DNA from: Micromonospora zingiberis
Lineage (GTDB): Bacteria; Actinomycetota; Actinomycetes; Mycobacteriales; Micromonosporaceae
Assembly (NCBI RefSeq): GCF_004331455.1
Contig: NZ_SJJR01000025.1
Location: 1 to 64,000, forward strand
DNA: 64,000 nucleotides
Reading direction: 5' to 3'
Shown: in pieces, positions 17,683 to 26,314 of the stretch
Layout of the letters: the number at the start of each line of letters is the position of its first letter
Position numbering within the stretch: position 1 is the stretch's first letter
Notes under the pieces: generated by a model
Database searches by the model: none
Told to the model about the DNA's origin: nothing
The model's input: only the letters and a program-made list of their open reading frames with translations
Translations under genes and position numbers: made by a program

Positions 17683-19890
17683 TCAGCCCTTCGTCCCCCG
17701 AGCGGTGGTCGCCGCCGCCGAGCGCACCCGGGGGAGGACCTTGGTGCGGTCGGCCCCGGCGCCGCGCAGGCGCAACGCCCCGCCGAAGCGCGCCGATCCG
17801 GTGTGCCGCACCTGACGGCAGATCTCCAGACACATGGCGATCGCACCGATGTCGTCGTGCCGCTGCGGCGGCACCGGAAGCTCGATGGTGCCGTCGCTCA
17901 TCCGGTCGGAGAAGAAAGCCAACCGACGCAGCGGCCGGACGAAGATGTAGAGCTGCCAGACGTGGGTGAGCAGGACGATGCCCATTGCCGCGCCGGCCAT
18001 CAGCAGCGTCCAGCGCCGCTCGACCAGTTCCGGAAGCCGTAGCCCCGACGTGTCCTGCTCGATCACGATCGCCCATTCGAGGTGGGCCACCGTTCCCGGT
18101 GCGGACAGCCCAGCGGCGGCGACCAGCGCGGGTTCCCCGTCGGCGGTATGCGAGCGGCCGACCGTCCCGCCCGGCAGCGCCTCCACCGCGGCGTCGCGGG
18201 CCAGGTCACCCTGCAACGGCTGAAACGCCCGGAACCCCTCGGAGTCCAGCACCGTCCGCAGCTCGGCGTCGACCACGTGGGCGCGTCCGCTGACCCGCCG
18301 GACCAGACCCAGCAGACGGTCCGGATCGAACTCGCCGACGACCGAGTAACCGTCGGCCATCTGGTTGTAGGCGTACACGACGGGCAACCGTTGCACCGTT
18401 GGATCGAGATGGATGCCGATCTCGCCGGGCAGCGGTTCGACGCTGCGCAGCGGGCGCCGGCCGGCGCTGGCCAGCACCGTGCCGTCCCGATCCACCAGGT
18501 AGAGCGACCGCAGCCGGTGGTCGGTGTCGAGTTCGCGGTCGAGTTGCTTGCCCGCCCGGCCCAGGTCCTGCACGTTGAGCCCGTACGAGACGCGCGAGAC
18601 GGTGGCCAGCCCGCCGTCGAGGAAATTGCCGAGGGCGTTGCTCGCCTCCTCGGCCCGGTTCTCCTCGTCGCGCATCAGCTGCACCGGGATGGTCGGCGCC
18701 GGGGCCTGCAAGCCCAGGACGACGACCGCCGCCGGCCAGAGCAATGCGACGACGAGCGCGACGCCGAGACCCTGGAGCACCGTCGGCCGCCAGCGCTTGT
18801 CGGACGGAAACTGCTCACCGGAGGTGAGGGCCAGCGCGCGGGCGATCCGGTGTGCCTCCCGGATGCGCAACTTCGACCGTCGCGTGGTGGCCGCGCCGCA
18901 GGCGTCCGCCTTGGCCTGGCTCAGCAGCGCGCGTACGGGCCGGACCAGCGACATGCGCATGATCCAGAAGCTGAGCAGGCCGACGGCCAGCAGGCTGAGC
19001 CCCAACGCCAGGCCCTGACTGAGGGAGGTCCCGGTGCTGACCTCGGCGGTGAGCAGCGAGACGATCACCAGGCCGGTGCTGCCCACCGGAGCGGACGAGA
19101 CCAGCAGCCGCCGGTCCGACCATTCCTTGACGACGACCTGCCGGCTCTGCCGGGAACCCGCTTCGGCCAAGCCGTCGAAGACCGCTGGCAGGTGCACCGC
19201 GTCGACCGCGTTGGCCCCCTGCATCAGGCTGGTCGTGCCGTCCGGGGTGAGGGCGTGGATGCCGTGCCCGGCATCCGGGTTGAGCCGCAGGTTCCGCATG
19301 GTGAGCGGCTGCGTCGCCAGTACGACCCGGGTGTCGTCCAGCGCGACGCCGTACACCATGAGGGGCCCGTCGGCGTTGGTGACCGCGATCGCGGACCCGA
19401 CCGGAAGTTCCTCGGGCAGCAGGTCGAGCGGCAGTTGCGCGCCCTTGGCGGTGACCACCTGACGGGTCGCGGTCTCCAGGATCAGCGCACCGTTGAGGTG
19501 GCGGCCATCGTTGATCACCCTGGTCAGCAGGTCGGCGTCGGAGACCTCGCCTCGGGTCTGCACCACCCGGGCCAACTCCTCGCGCCGGGCGGTCACCTCC
19601 AGCCGGATGCTGCTGGCGAGCTTGGACACGATGTCGCGTTGGGAGTCGACCACCGCCGGCAACACCCCCTGCTGGGCGTTCACCGCGAAGCCGAGGACCG
19701 CCGCGACGACGACGAACATGGTCGCGCAGAGGTAGACCAACGACGGCGCGTTGGTCCCGGCCGGAAAGGCCGCCGCCGGCAACTGCTGGTCGAGAGCACG
19801 GCGGCGCCACGCCACCAGCTGCGCCTGGTCGTGGACCGAATCGTCCACCGGCTGCTGCTGTGGCGGGCGATGAGCCGAACCGCTTGGCAC
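17683..19890 (-). CDS. Membrane protein with two Cache/HAMP-like sensor modules in the capsule operon
   Basis: 735 aa, GTG start with a GGGGGAAGG site. Two similar halves: membrane helix (about 50-72), extracellular domain (about 80-285), helix (about 290-312) and a short HAMP-like cytoplasmic segment; then helix (about 375-397), second extracellular domain (about 400-630) with LYLVDRDGTVLASAG, helix (about 640-662) and another HAMP-like segment (RPLRRLAFFSDRMSDGTIELPVPPQRHDDIGAIAMCLE). The second half looks like dCache_1-HAMP. No kinase, cyclase or methyl-accepting output domain follows. It sits between capA and capB, so it may sense an extracellular signal for, or scaffold, the PGA synthase. 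Not a recognised capsule gene. Confidence 0.65.
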   Translation of the reverse strand: MPSGSAHRPPQQQPVDDSVHDQAQLVAWRRRALDQQLPAAAFPAGTNAPSLVYLCATMFVVVAAVLGFAVNAQQGVLPAVVDSQRDIVSKLASSIRLEVTARREELARVVQTRGEVSDADLLTRVINDGRHLNGALILETATRQVVTAKGAQLPLDLLPEELPVGSAIAVTNADGPLMVYGVALDDTRVVLATQPLTMRNLRLNPDAGHGIHALTPDGTTSLMQGANAVDAVHLPAVFDGLAEAGSRQSRQVVVKEWSDRRLLVSSAPVGSTGLVIVSLLTAEVSTGTSLSQGLALGLSLLAVGLLSFWIMRMSLVRPVRALLSQAKADACGAATTRRSKLRIREAHRIARALALTSGEQFPSDKRWRPTVLQGLGVALVVALLWPAAVVVLGLQAPAPTIPVQLMRDEENRAEEASNALGNFLDGGLATVSRVSYGLNVQDLGRAGKQLDRELDTDHRLRSLYLVDRDGTVLASAGRRPLRSVEPLPGEIGIHLDPTVQRLPVVYAYNQMADGYSVVGEFDPDRLLGLVRRVSGRAHVVDAELRTVLDSEGFRAFQPLQGDLARDAAVEALPGGTVGRSHTADGEPALVAAAGLSAPGTVAHLEWAIVIEQDTSGLRLPELVERRWTLLMAGAAMGIVLLTHVWQLYIFVRPLRRLAFFSDRMSDGTIELPVPPQRHDDIGAIAMCLEICRQVRHTGSARFGGALRLRGAGADRTKVLPRVRSAAATTARGTKG

Positions 19891-20021
19891 CTGACGACAA
19901 CCTTCCCCCGGCGGGCTGGGTTGCCAGATGGCCTGTTAGCCCAGCTCGAAGGCCGGGCAGGGCGCCGGGCCGGCGCAGATGCTAGCAAGGCTCACGTGCG
20001 CGCAGGGTGCACCCGTGCGGC

Positions 20022-21236
20022 CTACGCCGCCGGTCGAACCCCCCGCACGACCAGCCCTTCCGTGTCAGCCGCCCTGGTCAAGAGGTTTCCCTCGATCCGA
20101 TCGACCGCCGCCTCGTAGATCGCGCGGCGGCCCGGCGGCAGCGCCGGATCGGCCAGTTTCCGCTCTAGATCGACCAGACGGATGTCCGGATTGAGATCAA
20201 CGAAGGTGGGGATGGCCTCCATGGCCACCACCTTCCATCTCTTCGTCTGCCCGGCCTGGCCGAACGTCGCCCGGATGATGACTCCGTCCCGGTTGGCGTT
20301 CACGGGCTGGGCGTGCCGGGCGATGTGGTTGCCCATGCCGTAGACGATCCAGGTGTCGCCGATCCGCTCGACCGGCTGCACCACGTGCGCGTGGTGACCG
20401 AAGACCAGGTCCACGTCCTCGATCTCGGAGACCTGACGCGCCCACGTCTGCTGGTCGACATCGGGCTCGTGCTCGTACTCGGTGCCCCAGTGCAGGCTGA
20501 CCACGACGATCTCCGCGCCCGACTGCCGGGCGTTCGCCGCCTCGCGCCGGATCGCCTGCGGGTCGATGAGATTCGACACCCACTCCTTGCCGGCGGGCGG
20601 GCGCAGGCCGTTGTAGCTCTTGGTGTAACTGAGGTGCCCGACCTTCACACCCTTGACCTGGTAGATCTTGGCAGTGCCGGCGCCCCGGCTGGTCCGGTAG
20701 CTGCCGGTGTGGCCGAGGCCGGCCTCGTCGAGCGCGTCCAGGGTGCGTTTGACGCCCTCCATCCCCTGGTCGATGGTGTGGTTCGAGGCGGTCGAGCAGC
20801 CGTCGTACCCGGCGGCCTTGATGCCGTCCACGACCTCCGGCGGCACACTGAACTTCGGGAACCCGATAAACGGACCGCCCGGCGGCGCCAGCGGGGTTTC
20901 GAGGTGACACAGGGCCAGGTCGGCCCCGGACACGGTGTCGCGCACCGGCTCCAGCATCGGCCGGAAATCCAGGCGCCCGTCGCCGTCCCGGCGCGCCTGA
21001 TCCCAGAGTTCCGGGTGGACGAGGATGTCACCGGACCCGACCACCGAGATCGTACGGCCGGAAACCTTCACCGGAGCGGCGACCGGGCGGGGAGTGCCGA
21101 TGGCTTCGGGCGAGTCGGACGACCAGGGCCCAAGTACGTAGATGGCGCTCGACGCGACGGCCAGCGCTGTCACCGAACCCAGGACCGCCCGAAGCGGTCC
21201 GGCGAGGCCGCCGCTGGACTGAGAATTTCTCGACAC
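20022..21236 (-). CDS. capA: PGA capsule protein CapA/PgsA
   Basis: 404 aa. N-terminal membrane anchor (LGSVTALAVASSAIYVLG), then a metallophosphatase-like CapA domain: GSGDILVHPELW, NLETPL-like CHLETPLAPPGG, ASNHTIDQGMEGVKRTLDAL, VVSLHWGTEYEHEPD and VFGHHAHVVQPVERIGDTWIVYGMGN, all standard CapA motifs. In Bacillus PgsA it is the membrane-anchored subunit needed for polymer export. First gene of the minus-strand capsule operon; 131 bases separate it from the sensor-like gene. Confidence 0.92.
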   Translation of the reverse strand: MSRNSQSSGGLAGPLRAVLGSVTALAVASSAIYVLGPWSSDSPEAIGTPRPVAAPVKVSGRTISVVGSGDILVHPELWDQARRDGDGRLDFRPMLEPVRDTVSGADLALCHLETPLAPPGGPFIGFPKFSVPPEVVDGIKAAGYDGCSTASNHTIDQGMEGVKRTLDALDEAGLGHTGSYRTSRGAGTAKIYQVKGVKVGHLSYTKSYNGLRPPAGKEWVSNLIDPQAIRREAANARQSGAEIVVVSLHWGTEYEHEPDVDQQTWARQVSEIEDVDLVFGHHAHVVQPVERIGDTWIVYGMGNHIARHAQPVNANRDGVIIRATFGQAGQTKRWKVVAMEAIPTFVDLNPDIRLVDLERKLADPALPPGRRAIYEAAVDRIEGNLLTRAADTEGLVVRGVRPAA

Positions 21237-21296
21237 CGCGACAGGCTAGACCGCCGGTGCCGGCCGCTGGTCGGGCCCCGGGCGGGAAAGCTCCGC

Positions 21297-22772
21297 TCAG
21301 CTCAGATTGCGCAGCGCCTCGGAGATGGCGCGGTGGAACGTCGGGTACGCGTAGATCATGTGCCGGAGCTGGGCCAGCGGCACCGCCGCGTGTACCGCCA
21401 CCACCAGTCCGGACAGCACCTCACCACCCGCCGGGCCGACCGAGGTCGCTCCGATGAGCACTCCCTGGTCGGCGTCGGCGATCAGCTTGATGAAGCCGCC
21501 GGGGTCGGTCTTGTGGATCCAACCACGGGTGGACGAGGAGAGCGGCGTGAAGCCGACCTGCACGTTGATGCCGCGCTCGCGGGCCTGTCGCTCGGTGAGG
21601 CCGACCGCGCCGACCTCCGGGTCGGTGAAGGTGACCCGGGGCAGCGCCCGGTAGTCGGCGCGGGGCACCGACCCGGCCGAGCCACTCGACCCGGTCGCCG
21701 CCAACGAACTGGCCACGCCGACGGCGCCGCCGACCACGCTGGCGGTGCCGCTCGGATCCGCGTCACCCTCGGCGCGACGCACGTGATCGAGCACGTCGGC
21801 GACCACGATGGCCGCCTGGTACATGGCGATGTGGGTGAAGGCGCCCTCGCCGGTCACGTCGCCGACCGCCCAGATGCCGTCGGTGACGTGCAGCCGGTCG
21901 TCGACCGGCAGGTAGCGTCGGCTGCCGTCCACGCCGACGGTGTCCAGGCCCAGCTCGTCGAGGTGCGCGCGGCGCCCGGTCACCACCAGCAGCCGTTCGG
22001 CGGTGAACCCCTCACCATCGCTGCCCCGCAGGGTGAAACCGTCGGCACCGTGCTCGACCCGAGCGGCCTTGACCCCGGTGTGGATCTCCACCCCGTCCGC
22101 CCGCAACGCGGCGGCGGCCACCTCGGACGCCTCCGGTTCCTCGACGGCGAGCACCCGGTCGGACGCCTCGACCACGGTGACCCGTACCCCGAAGCGGGCG
22201 AACACCTGCGCCAGTTCCAGCCCGATCGCCCCGCCGCCCAAGACCAGCAGCGACGCCGGCAGTTCCTCAACCTCGATGGCCTGCCGATTCGTCCAGTACG
22301 GCGTGCCGGTCAGCCCGTCGACCGGTGGCACCGACGGGCTGGTCCCGGTGCCCAGCACGATCCCGTGCCGGGCCTGGAAGACCTGGTCGCCCACCCGGAC
22401 CCGGCCCGGCCCGTCGAGCCGGCCGCTGCCCCGGACGAAACGCCCACCCTTGTCGGTGAACCGCTGCACCGCGACCCGGTCGTCCCAGCCGTCGGTGGCC
22501 TCCGTACGGATCCGCTGCGCCACCGGCGCCCAGTCGGTGCGGACCTGCGCGCTGCCGCCCAGCCCGTCGAGGCGACGCGCCTCGGCGATCGCGTTCGCCG
22601 CCCGGATCATCATCTTGCTCGGGATGCACCCCCAGTACGGGCACTCACCGCCGACCAGGTTGCGCTCGATGCCGACCACGTGGAGTCCGGCCTCGGCGAG
22701 CCGCCCGGCCACCTCCTCGCCGCCGACCCCGAGCCCGAGCACGACCACGTCCACGAGTTCCGGCTCCGCCAT
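21297..22772 (-). CDS. FAD-dependent pyridine nucleotide-disulfide oxidoreductase
   Basis: 491 aa from the MAEPELVDV start (a GTG six codons upstream is also possible). FAD-binding GLGVGGEEVA near the N-terminus, redox-active disulfide GGECPYWGCIPSKMM, NAD(P)-binding LLVLGGGAIGLELAQ and the C-terminal dimer domain ending YAYPTFHRAISEAL. This is the lipoamide dehydrogenase/mercuric reductase class, with CxxxxC spacing intact. The exact electron acceptor is unknown. A low-complexity Ser/Gly insertion (ATGSSGSAGS) lies before the dimer domain. Downstream of phr on the same strand, so possibly part of the light-response unit. Confidence 0.85.
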   Translation of the reverse strand: MAEPELVDVVVLGLGVGGEEVAGRLAEAGLHVVGIERNLVGGECPYWGCIPSKMMIRAANAIAEARRLDGLGGSAQVRTDWAPVAQRIRTEATDGWDDRVAVQRFTDKGGRFVRGSGRLDGPGRVRVGDQVFQARHGIVLGTGTSPSVPPVDGLTGTPYWTNRQAIEVEELPASLLVLGGGAIGLELAQVFARFGVRVTVVEASDRVLAVEEPEASEVAAAALRADGVEIHTGVKAARVEHGADGFTLRGSDGEGFTAERLLVVTGRRAHLDELGLDTVGVDGSRRYLPVDDRLHVTDGIWAVGDVTGEGAFTHIAMYQAAIVVADVLDHVRRAEGDADPSGTASVVGGAVGVASSLAATGSSGSAGSVPRADYRALPRVTFTDPEVGAVGLTERQARERGINVQVGFTPLSSSTRGWIHKTDPGGFIKLIADADQGVLIGATSVGPAGGEVLSGLVVAVHAAVPLAQLRHMIYAYPTFHRAISEALRNLS

Positions 22773-22864
22773 TCCGCCAGCATTGCGCACCGCAAGTCGA
22801 ACGGCCAGCCGGCCACGCGCACACCCGGACGGCTACCGGGAGACGGGCGCTCTGCCCTTCCGAA

Positions 22865-24187
22865 TCAGCGCAGCCAGACCGGGTCGGCGCCGGGCGGCGC
22901 CAGCGGCGGCGGGTAGTCCAGCGTGCGGCGCAGGGCGTCCGGCAGTCGCCAGGGCTGCTGCACCGCCTTGCCGGCCACCGCCGCCAACTCGGGCACCCAC
23001 CGCCGGACGTACGCGCCGTCCGGGTCGTACCGTTCGGCCTGGCGGATCGGGTTGAAGCCCCGGTACGGCTTGGTGTCGTTGCCGGTGCCGGCGACCCACT
23101 GCCAGTTGCCCGAGTTGTCGGCCACGTCGCCGTCGAGCAACCAGCGGAAGTAGACCGCCTGCCCGTCCCGCCAGTCCAGACCGAGCGTCTTGGTCAGATA
23201 GCCGGCGGTGATCAACCGGGCCCGGTTGTGCAGCCAGCCCTGCGCCCGCAACTGCCGCATCCCCGCGTCCACGATGGGCAGGCCCGTACGCCCCTGCGCC
23301 CAGGCGGCGAGGGCGTCGGCGTCGTACCGCCAGTGCTCGGCGGCACCACGCCGGTACGCCTTGCGGGAGATGTCCGGAAAGGCGGCGGTGACCTGATGGT
23401 GGAAGTCCCGCCAGCAGAGTTGCCGGACGAACGGCGAGGCACGGTCACCGGCGTGGTTCGCCACGGTCAGCGGGGACAGGCATCCGAACCGCAGATACGG
23501 GCTCAGCCGCGAGGTGTCGTCGGCGGCCAGGTCGTCGTGCAGGTCGGCGTAGTTCGGCAGGCTGGGCAGCCAGCGGGCCAATCGCCGCCGCGCCTCGACC
23601 TCGCCGCCGCCGACGACGTCCGGGGATTCACCCGCCGGCAGCGCCGGCAGCGCGCCCGTCGGCACCCCATCGGGCAGCACCACCCGTGACGGTACGGCCA
23701 GCTCCGCCCGCCACTGCTGCGCGATCCACGCCCGGTGGTACGGGCCGAACACCCGGTAGTGGTCGCCACCGGCGGGCGTCAGCGCACCCGGATCGAGCAC
23801 CGTGTGTCCGGGGAAGAACCGCAGGTGCAGCCGATGCCGCTCGCACTCGACGCGCAACCGACGGGCCCGGCGCTCGGCGTACCGGGAGACGTCGGCGGTG
23901 AGCGCGACGGCCTCGGCGCCCACCTCGCCGGCCAGCCGAATGGTTTCGGCCACCGGGTCGCCGTGCCGCACGACCAGGTCACCGCCGAGTCCGCGCAGCG
24001 CATCGCGGAGTACGGCGAGGCTCTGGTGCAGGAAGCGGGTGCGGTTCGGCGACCGTCGGGCCAGCGCCGGGTCCAGCACGTAGAGCGGCACCACCCGCGT
24101 GAAGGCGGCACAGCTGGTGGCCAGCGCCGGATGGTCGTGCACCCGCAGGTCGCGGGTGAAGAGCACGACGGCGGTACGACCGGTCAA
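22865..24187 (-). CDS. phr: Deoxyribodipyrimidine photolyase
   Basis: 440 aa. N-terminal antenna-binding alpha/beta domain (VVLFTRDLRVHDHPAL) and C-terminal FAD domain with PIVDAGMRQLRAQGWLHNRAR, DWRDGQAVYFRWLLDGDVADNSGNWQWVAGTGND, the class-I CPD photolyase signature. It repairs UV-induced pyrimidine dimers with blue light. Its start overlaps the stop of crtB by four bases (ATGA). Co-transcription with a carotenoid gene under a LitR-type regulator is known in other actinomycetes. Confidence 0.95.
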   Translation of the reverse strand: MTGRTAVVLFTRDLRVHDHPALATSCAAFTRVVPLYVLDPALARRSPNRTRFLHQSLAVLRDALRGLGGDLVVRHGDPVAETIRLAGEVGAEAVALTADVSRYAERRARRLRVECERHRLHLRFFPGHTVLDPGALTPAGGDHYRVFGPYHRAWIAQQWRAELAVPSRVVLPDGVPTGALPALPAGESPDVVGGGEVEARRRLARWLPSLPNYADLHDDLAADDTSRLSPYLRFGCLSPLTVANHAGDRASPFVRQLCWRDFHHQVTAAFPDISRKAYRRGAAEHWRYDADALAAWAQGRTGLPIVDAGMRQLRAQGWLHNRARLITAGYLTKTLGLDWRDGQAVYFRWLLDGDVADNSGNWQWVAGTGNDTKPYRGFNPIRQAERYDPDGAYVRRWVPELAAVAGKAVQQPWRLPDALRRTLDYPPPLAPPGADPVWLR

Positions 24188-25095
24188 CGGGCCGGCGGCC
24201 CGGGCAGGGCGACCGGCGTACCGGTCGGGGTGAGCAGGGCGCGGGCCGCCACCGCCATCCGGCGTCGCTGCGGCACCGTGGCCCGCCGGGCGAACACGTC
24301 GTAGTCCTGGGCGGCCACCTCGTCGAGGATGCCGCCGTAGAGCAGGTACGCGGTGCGGATGCAGGACTGCGAGCCGGCCTCCAGCAGGATCACTCCGGGC
24401 GCGGCGGCGGCGTAGTGTGCCTGGGCCCGGGTGACCTCGTACCGGATCAACTCGCGTACCGGCTCGGTGACCCGACCGGCGGCCCGGCAGGCCAGCAGGT
24501 CGTCCCGGGTCACCCCGAACTCGGCCAGGTCCTCCTCCGGCAGGTACATCCGGCCCCGGTCCAGGTCCTCGGCCACGTCCCGAATGAAGTTGGTGAGCTG
24601 GAACGCGAAGCCGAGCTGGCGGGCCGGCTCGCGGGCCGCCAGCGGCTCCGAGCTGCCCAGGATGGGCAGCATCATGGTGCCGATGACCGCCGCCGACCCT
24701 TCCATGTAGTCCAGCAGGTGGCCGTAGGTGCGGTAGGACGTGACGGTCAGGTCCATCGCCATGCTCTTGAGGAACGACGCGAAGTCCTCCCGGTCGAGAT
24801 CGAAGACGGCGATGGTGTGCAGCACCGCCGGCAGCAGTGGGTCGTCGACCGGTTCACCGTGCAGTCCGGCCACGAACCGCCCACCCCAGTCGTCGAGCCG
24901 GGCGGCGCGCTCGGCCGGCGGCAGCGCCTCGGTGCGGTCCACGATCTCGTCGGCGTATCTGGTGAATCCATACAGCGCATGGACATGTCGTCGTTTCCAC
25001 GCGGGCAGCAGCCGGGTGGCGAGATAGTAGGTGCGCCCGTGCTGTCTGTGCAGCTCACGGCAGCGCTCGTAGGCAGCGGCGAGGTCCAGATCCAT
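24184..25095 (-). CDS. crtB: Phytoene synthase
   Basis: 303 aa from the ATG at 25095, which has a strong GAGGAGG site. Squalene/phytoene synthase fold: first Asp-rich motif FTRYADEIVD near residue 45, second motif NFIRDVAEDLDRGRMYLP near residue 160. It condenses two geranylgeranyl diphosphates to phytoene. Divergent from crtE; the 64-base gap between them contains a direct repeat that could be a regulator site. Overlaps phr by 4 bases. Confidence 0.93.
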   Translation of the reverse strand: MDLDLAAAYERCRELHRQHGRTYYLATRLLPAWKRRHVHALYGFTRYADEIVDRTEALPPAERAARLDDWGGRFVAGLHGEPVDDPLLPAVLHTIAVFDLDREDFASFLKSMAMDLTVTSYRTYGHLLDYMEGSAAVIGTMMLPILGSSEPLAAREPARQLGFAFQLTNFIRDVAEDLDRGRMYLPEEDLAEFGVTRDDLLACRAAGRVTEPVRELIRYEVTRAQAHYAAAAPGVILLEAGSQSCIRTAYLLYGGILDEVAAQDYDVFARRATVPQRRRMAVAARALLTPTGTPVALPGPPAR

Positions 25096-25108
25096 TCGCC
25101 CTCCTCTG

Positions 25109-25132
25109 AATCGACGCACCAATCGACGCAAC
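25109..25132. promoter_or_regulatory. Direct repeat between crtB and crtE, candidate LitR operator
   Basis: AATCGACGCA occurs twice in tandem with a 12-base period (25109-25118 and 25121-25130) inside the short divergent promoter region. B12-dependent CarH/LitR proteins bind as tetramers to closely spaced direct repeats of about 11 bases, so this is a reasonable operator candidate. Likely crtE minus-10 elements (TAGGGT at 25143-25148) follow directly. Confidence 0.45.
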
Positions 25133-25159
25133 TTGAAACCTTAGGGTACGCTCAGCCAC

Positions 25160-26314
25160 ATGGCCAACGACCAGCCAACGGGTAACCTGCTTCGCGTGTT
25201 GCCTGAACAGCCGGTCGGTGGAGACGAACCGATTCCGGCCGTCCTGGCGGCGTACACGCAGGATCTCGTCACCGCTGTCGAGGGTTCCCTCACGGATTTC
25301 CTGAACGCCGAGGTCGACGCACTCACCGATATCGACCCGGCGATGGGCGGGTTCGCCGCCACGGCCCGCGACTGCGTCCTCGCCGGTGGCAAGCGGGTCC
25401 GCCCGACCTTCGCCTACTGGGGGTGGCGCGGGATCGCCGGGCGCGACGAGCCACTCGACGGGGTGCTGCCCGCGCTGGCCACACTGGAGCTCCTGCACAC
25501 CTTCGCCCTGGTCCACGACGACGTGATGGACGCCTCCGCCACCCGTCGAGGCCGGCCCACCGCCCACGTCGCCGTGGCCGCCCAGCATGCGGCCGCCGGG
25601 CGCAACGGCGACTCCGGCCGGTTCGGCGAGGCGGTCGCGGTGCTGATCGGCGACCTCTGCATGGTCTGGGCCGACCAGTTGCTGGCCCGGGCCACGCTGC
25701 CGCCGGGCCGGCTACTGGAGGTACGACGCGGCTACGACCGGATGCGGGTGGAAACGGTCGCCGGGCAGTACCTCGACATCCTCGGCGAGACCGATCCGGC
25801 GAACTGGTCGGTCAACCGGGCGCTACGGGTCGCCCGCTACAAGACCGCCAGCTACACCGTCCAGCGCCCCCTGCTGTTCGGCGCCAGCCTGGCCGGCGTC
25901 GACGACGGCACCCCCCTGGCCGCCGCGTACACCCGCTACGGTCTCGCGGTGGGCGAGGCCTTCCAACTCCGCGACGACCTGCTCGGCGTCTACGGCGACC
26001 CGATCACCACCGGTAAACCGGCCGGCGACGACCTGCGCACCGGCAAGCCGACCGCCCTGCTGATGCTGGCCCGCGAGTTGGCCTCCCCGGCCCAGCGTCA
26101 GGCGTTGGACGACACCGGCTCGCTCGGCGACGAGCCCGAGGTGGCCCGGCTGGCCGAGGTCGTGCTCGACACCGGCGCGGTCGGCCGGATCGAGCGAATG
26201 ATCGACGAGCGGGTCCGGGACGCCCTGACCGCGCTCGACACCGTCACCATCGACGAGACCGCCCGCACCGCGCTGGTCGGCCTCGCCACCGCGGCCACCA
26301 ACCGGCGGTCGTGA
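25160..26314 (+). CDS. crtE: Geranylgeranyl diphosphate synthase (polyprenyl synthetase)
   Basis: 384 aa. First Asp-rich motif LVHDDVMD near residue 120, GGKRVRP substrate-binding site near 77, second motif LRDDLLGVYGDP near 272 (RDD form instead of the usual DDxxD) and GKPTALL afterwards. Makes GGPP for phytoene synthesis. No clear ribosome site upstream, so the message may be leaderless or start close by. Stop codon overlaps the crtI start. Confidence 0.92.
   Translation: MANDQPTGNLLRVLPEQPVGGDEPIPAVLAAYTQDLVTAVEGSLTDFLNAEVDALTDIDPAMGGFAATARDCVLAGGKRVRPTFAYWGWRGIAGRDEPLDGVLPALATLELLHTFALVHDDVMDASATRRGRPTAHVAVAAQHAAAGRNGDSGRFGEAVAVLIGDLCMVWADQLLARATLPPGRLLEVRRGYDRMRVETVAGQYLDILGETDPANWSVNRALRVARYKTASYTVQRPLLFGASLAGVDDGTPLAAAYTRYGLAVGEAFQLRDDLLGVYGDPITTGKPAGDDLRTGKPTALLMLARELASPAQRQALDDTGSLGDEPEVARLAEVVLDTGAVGRIERMIDERVRDALTALDTVTIDETARTALVGLATAATNRRS

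Noticed and set aside
20313..22916. 867-residue plus-strand frame over capA and the oxidoreductase
   Set aside because: Antisense shadow covering two well-supported minus-strand genes; no domain.
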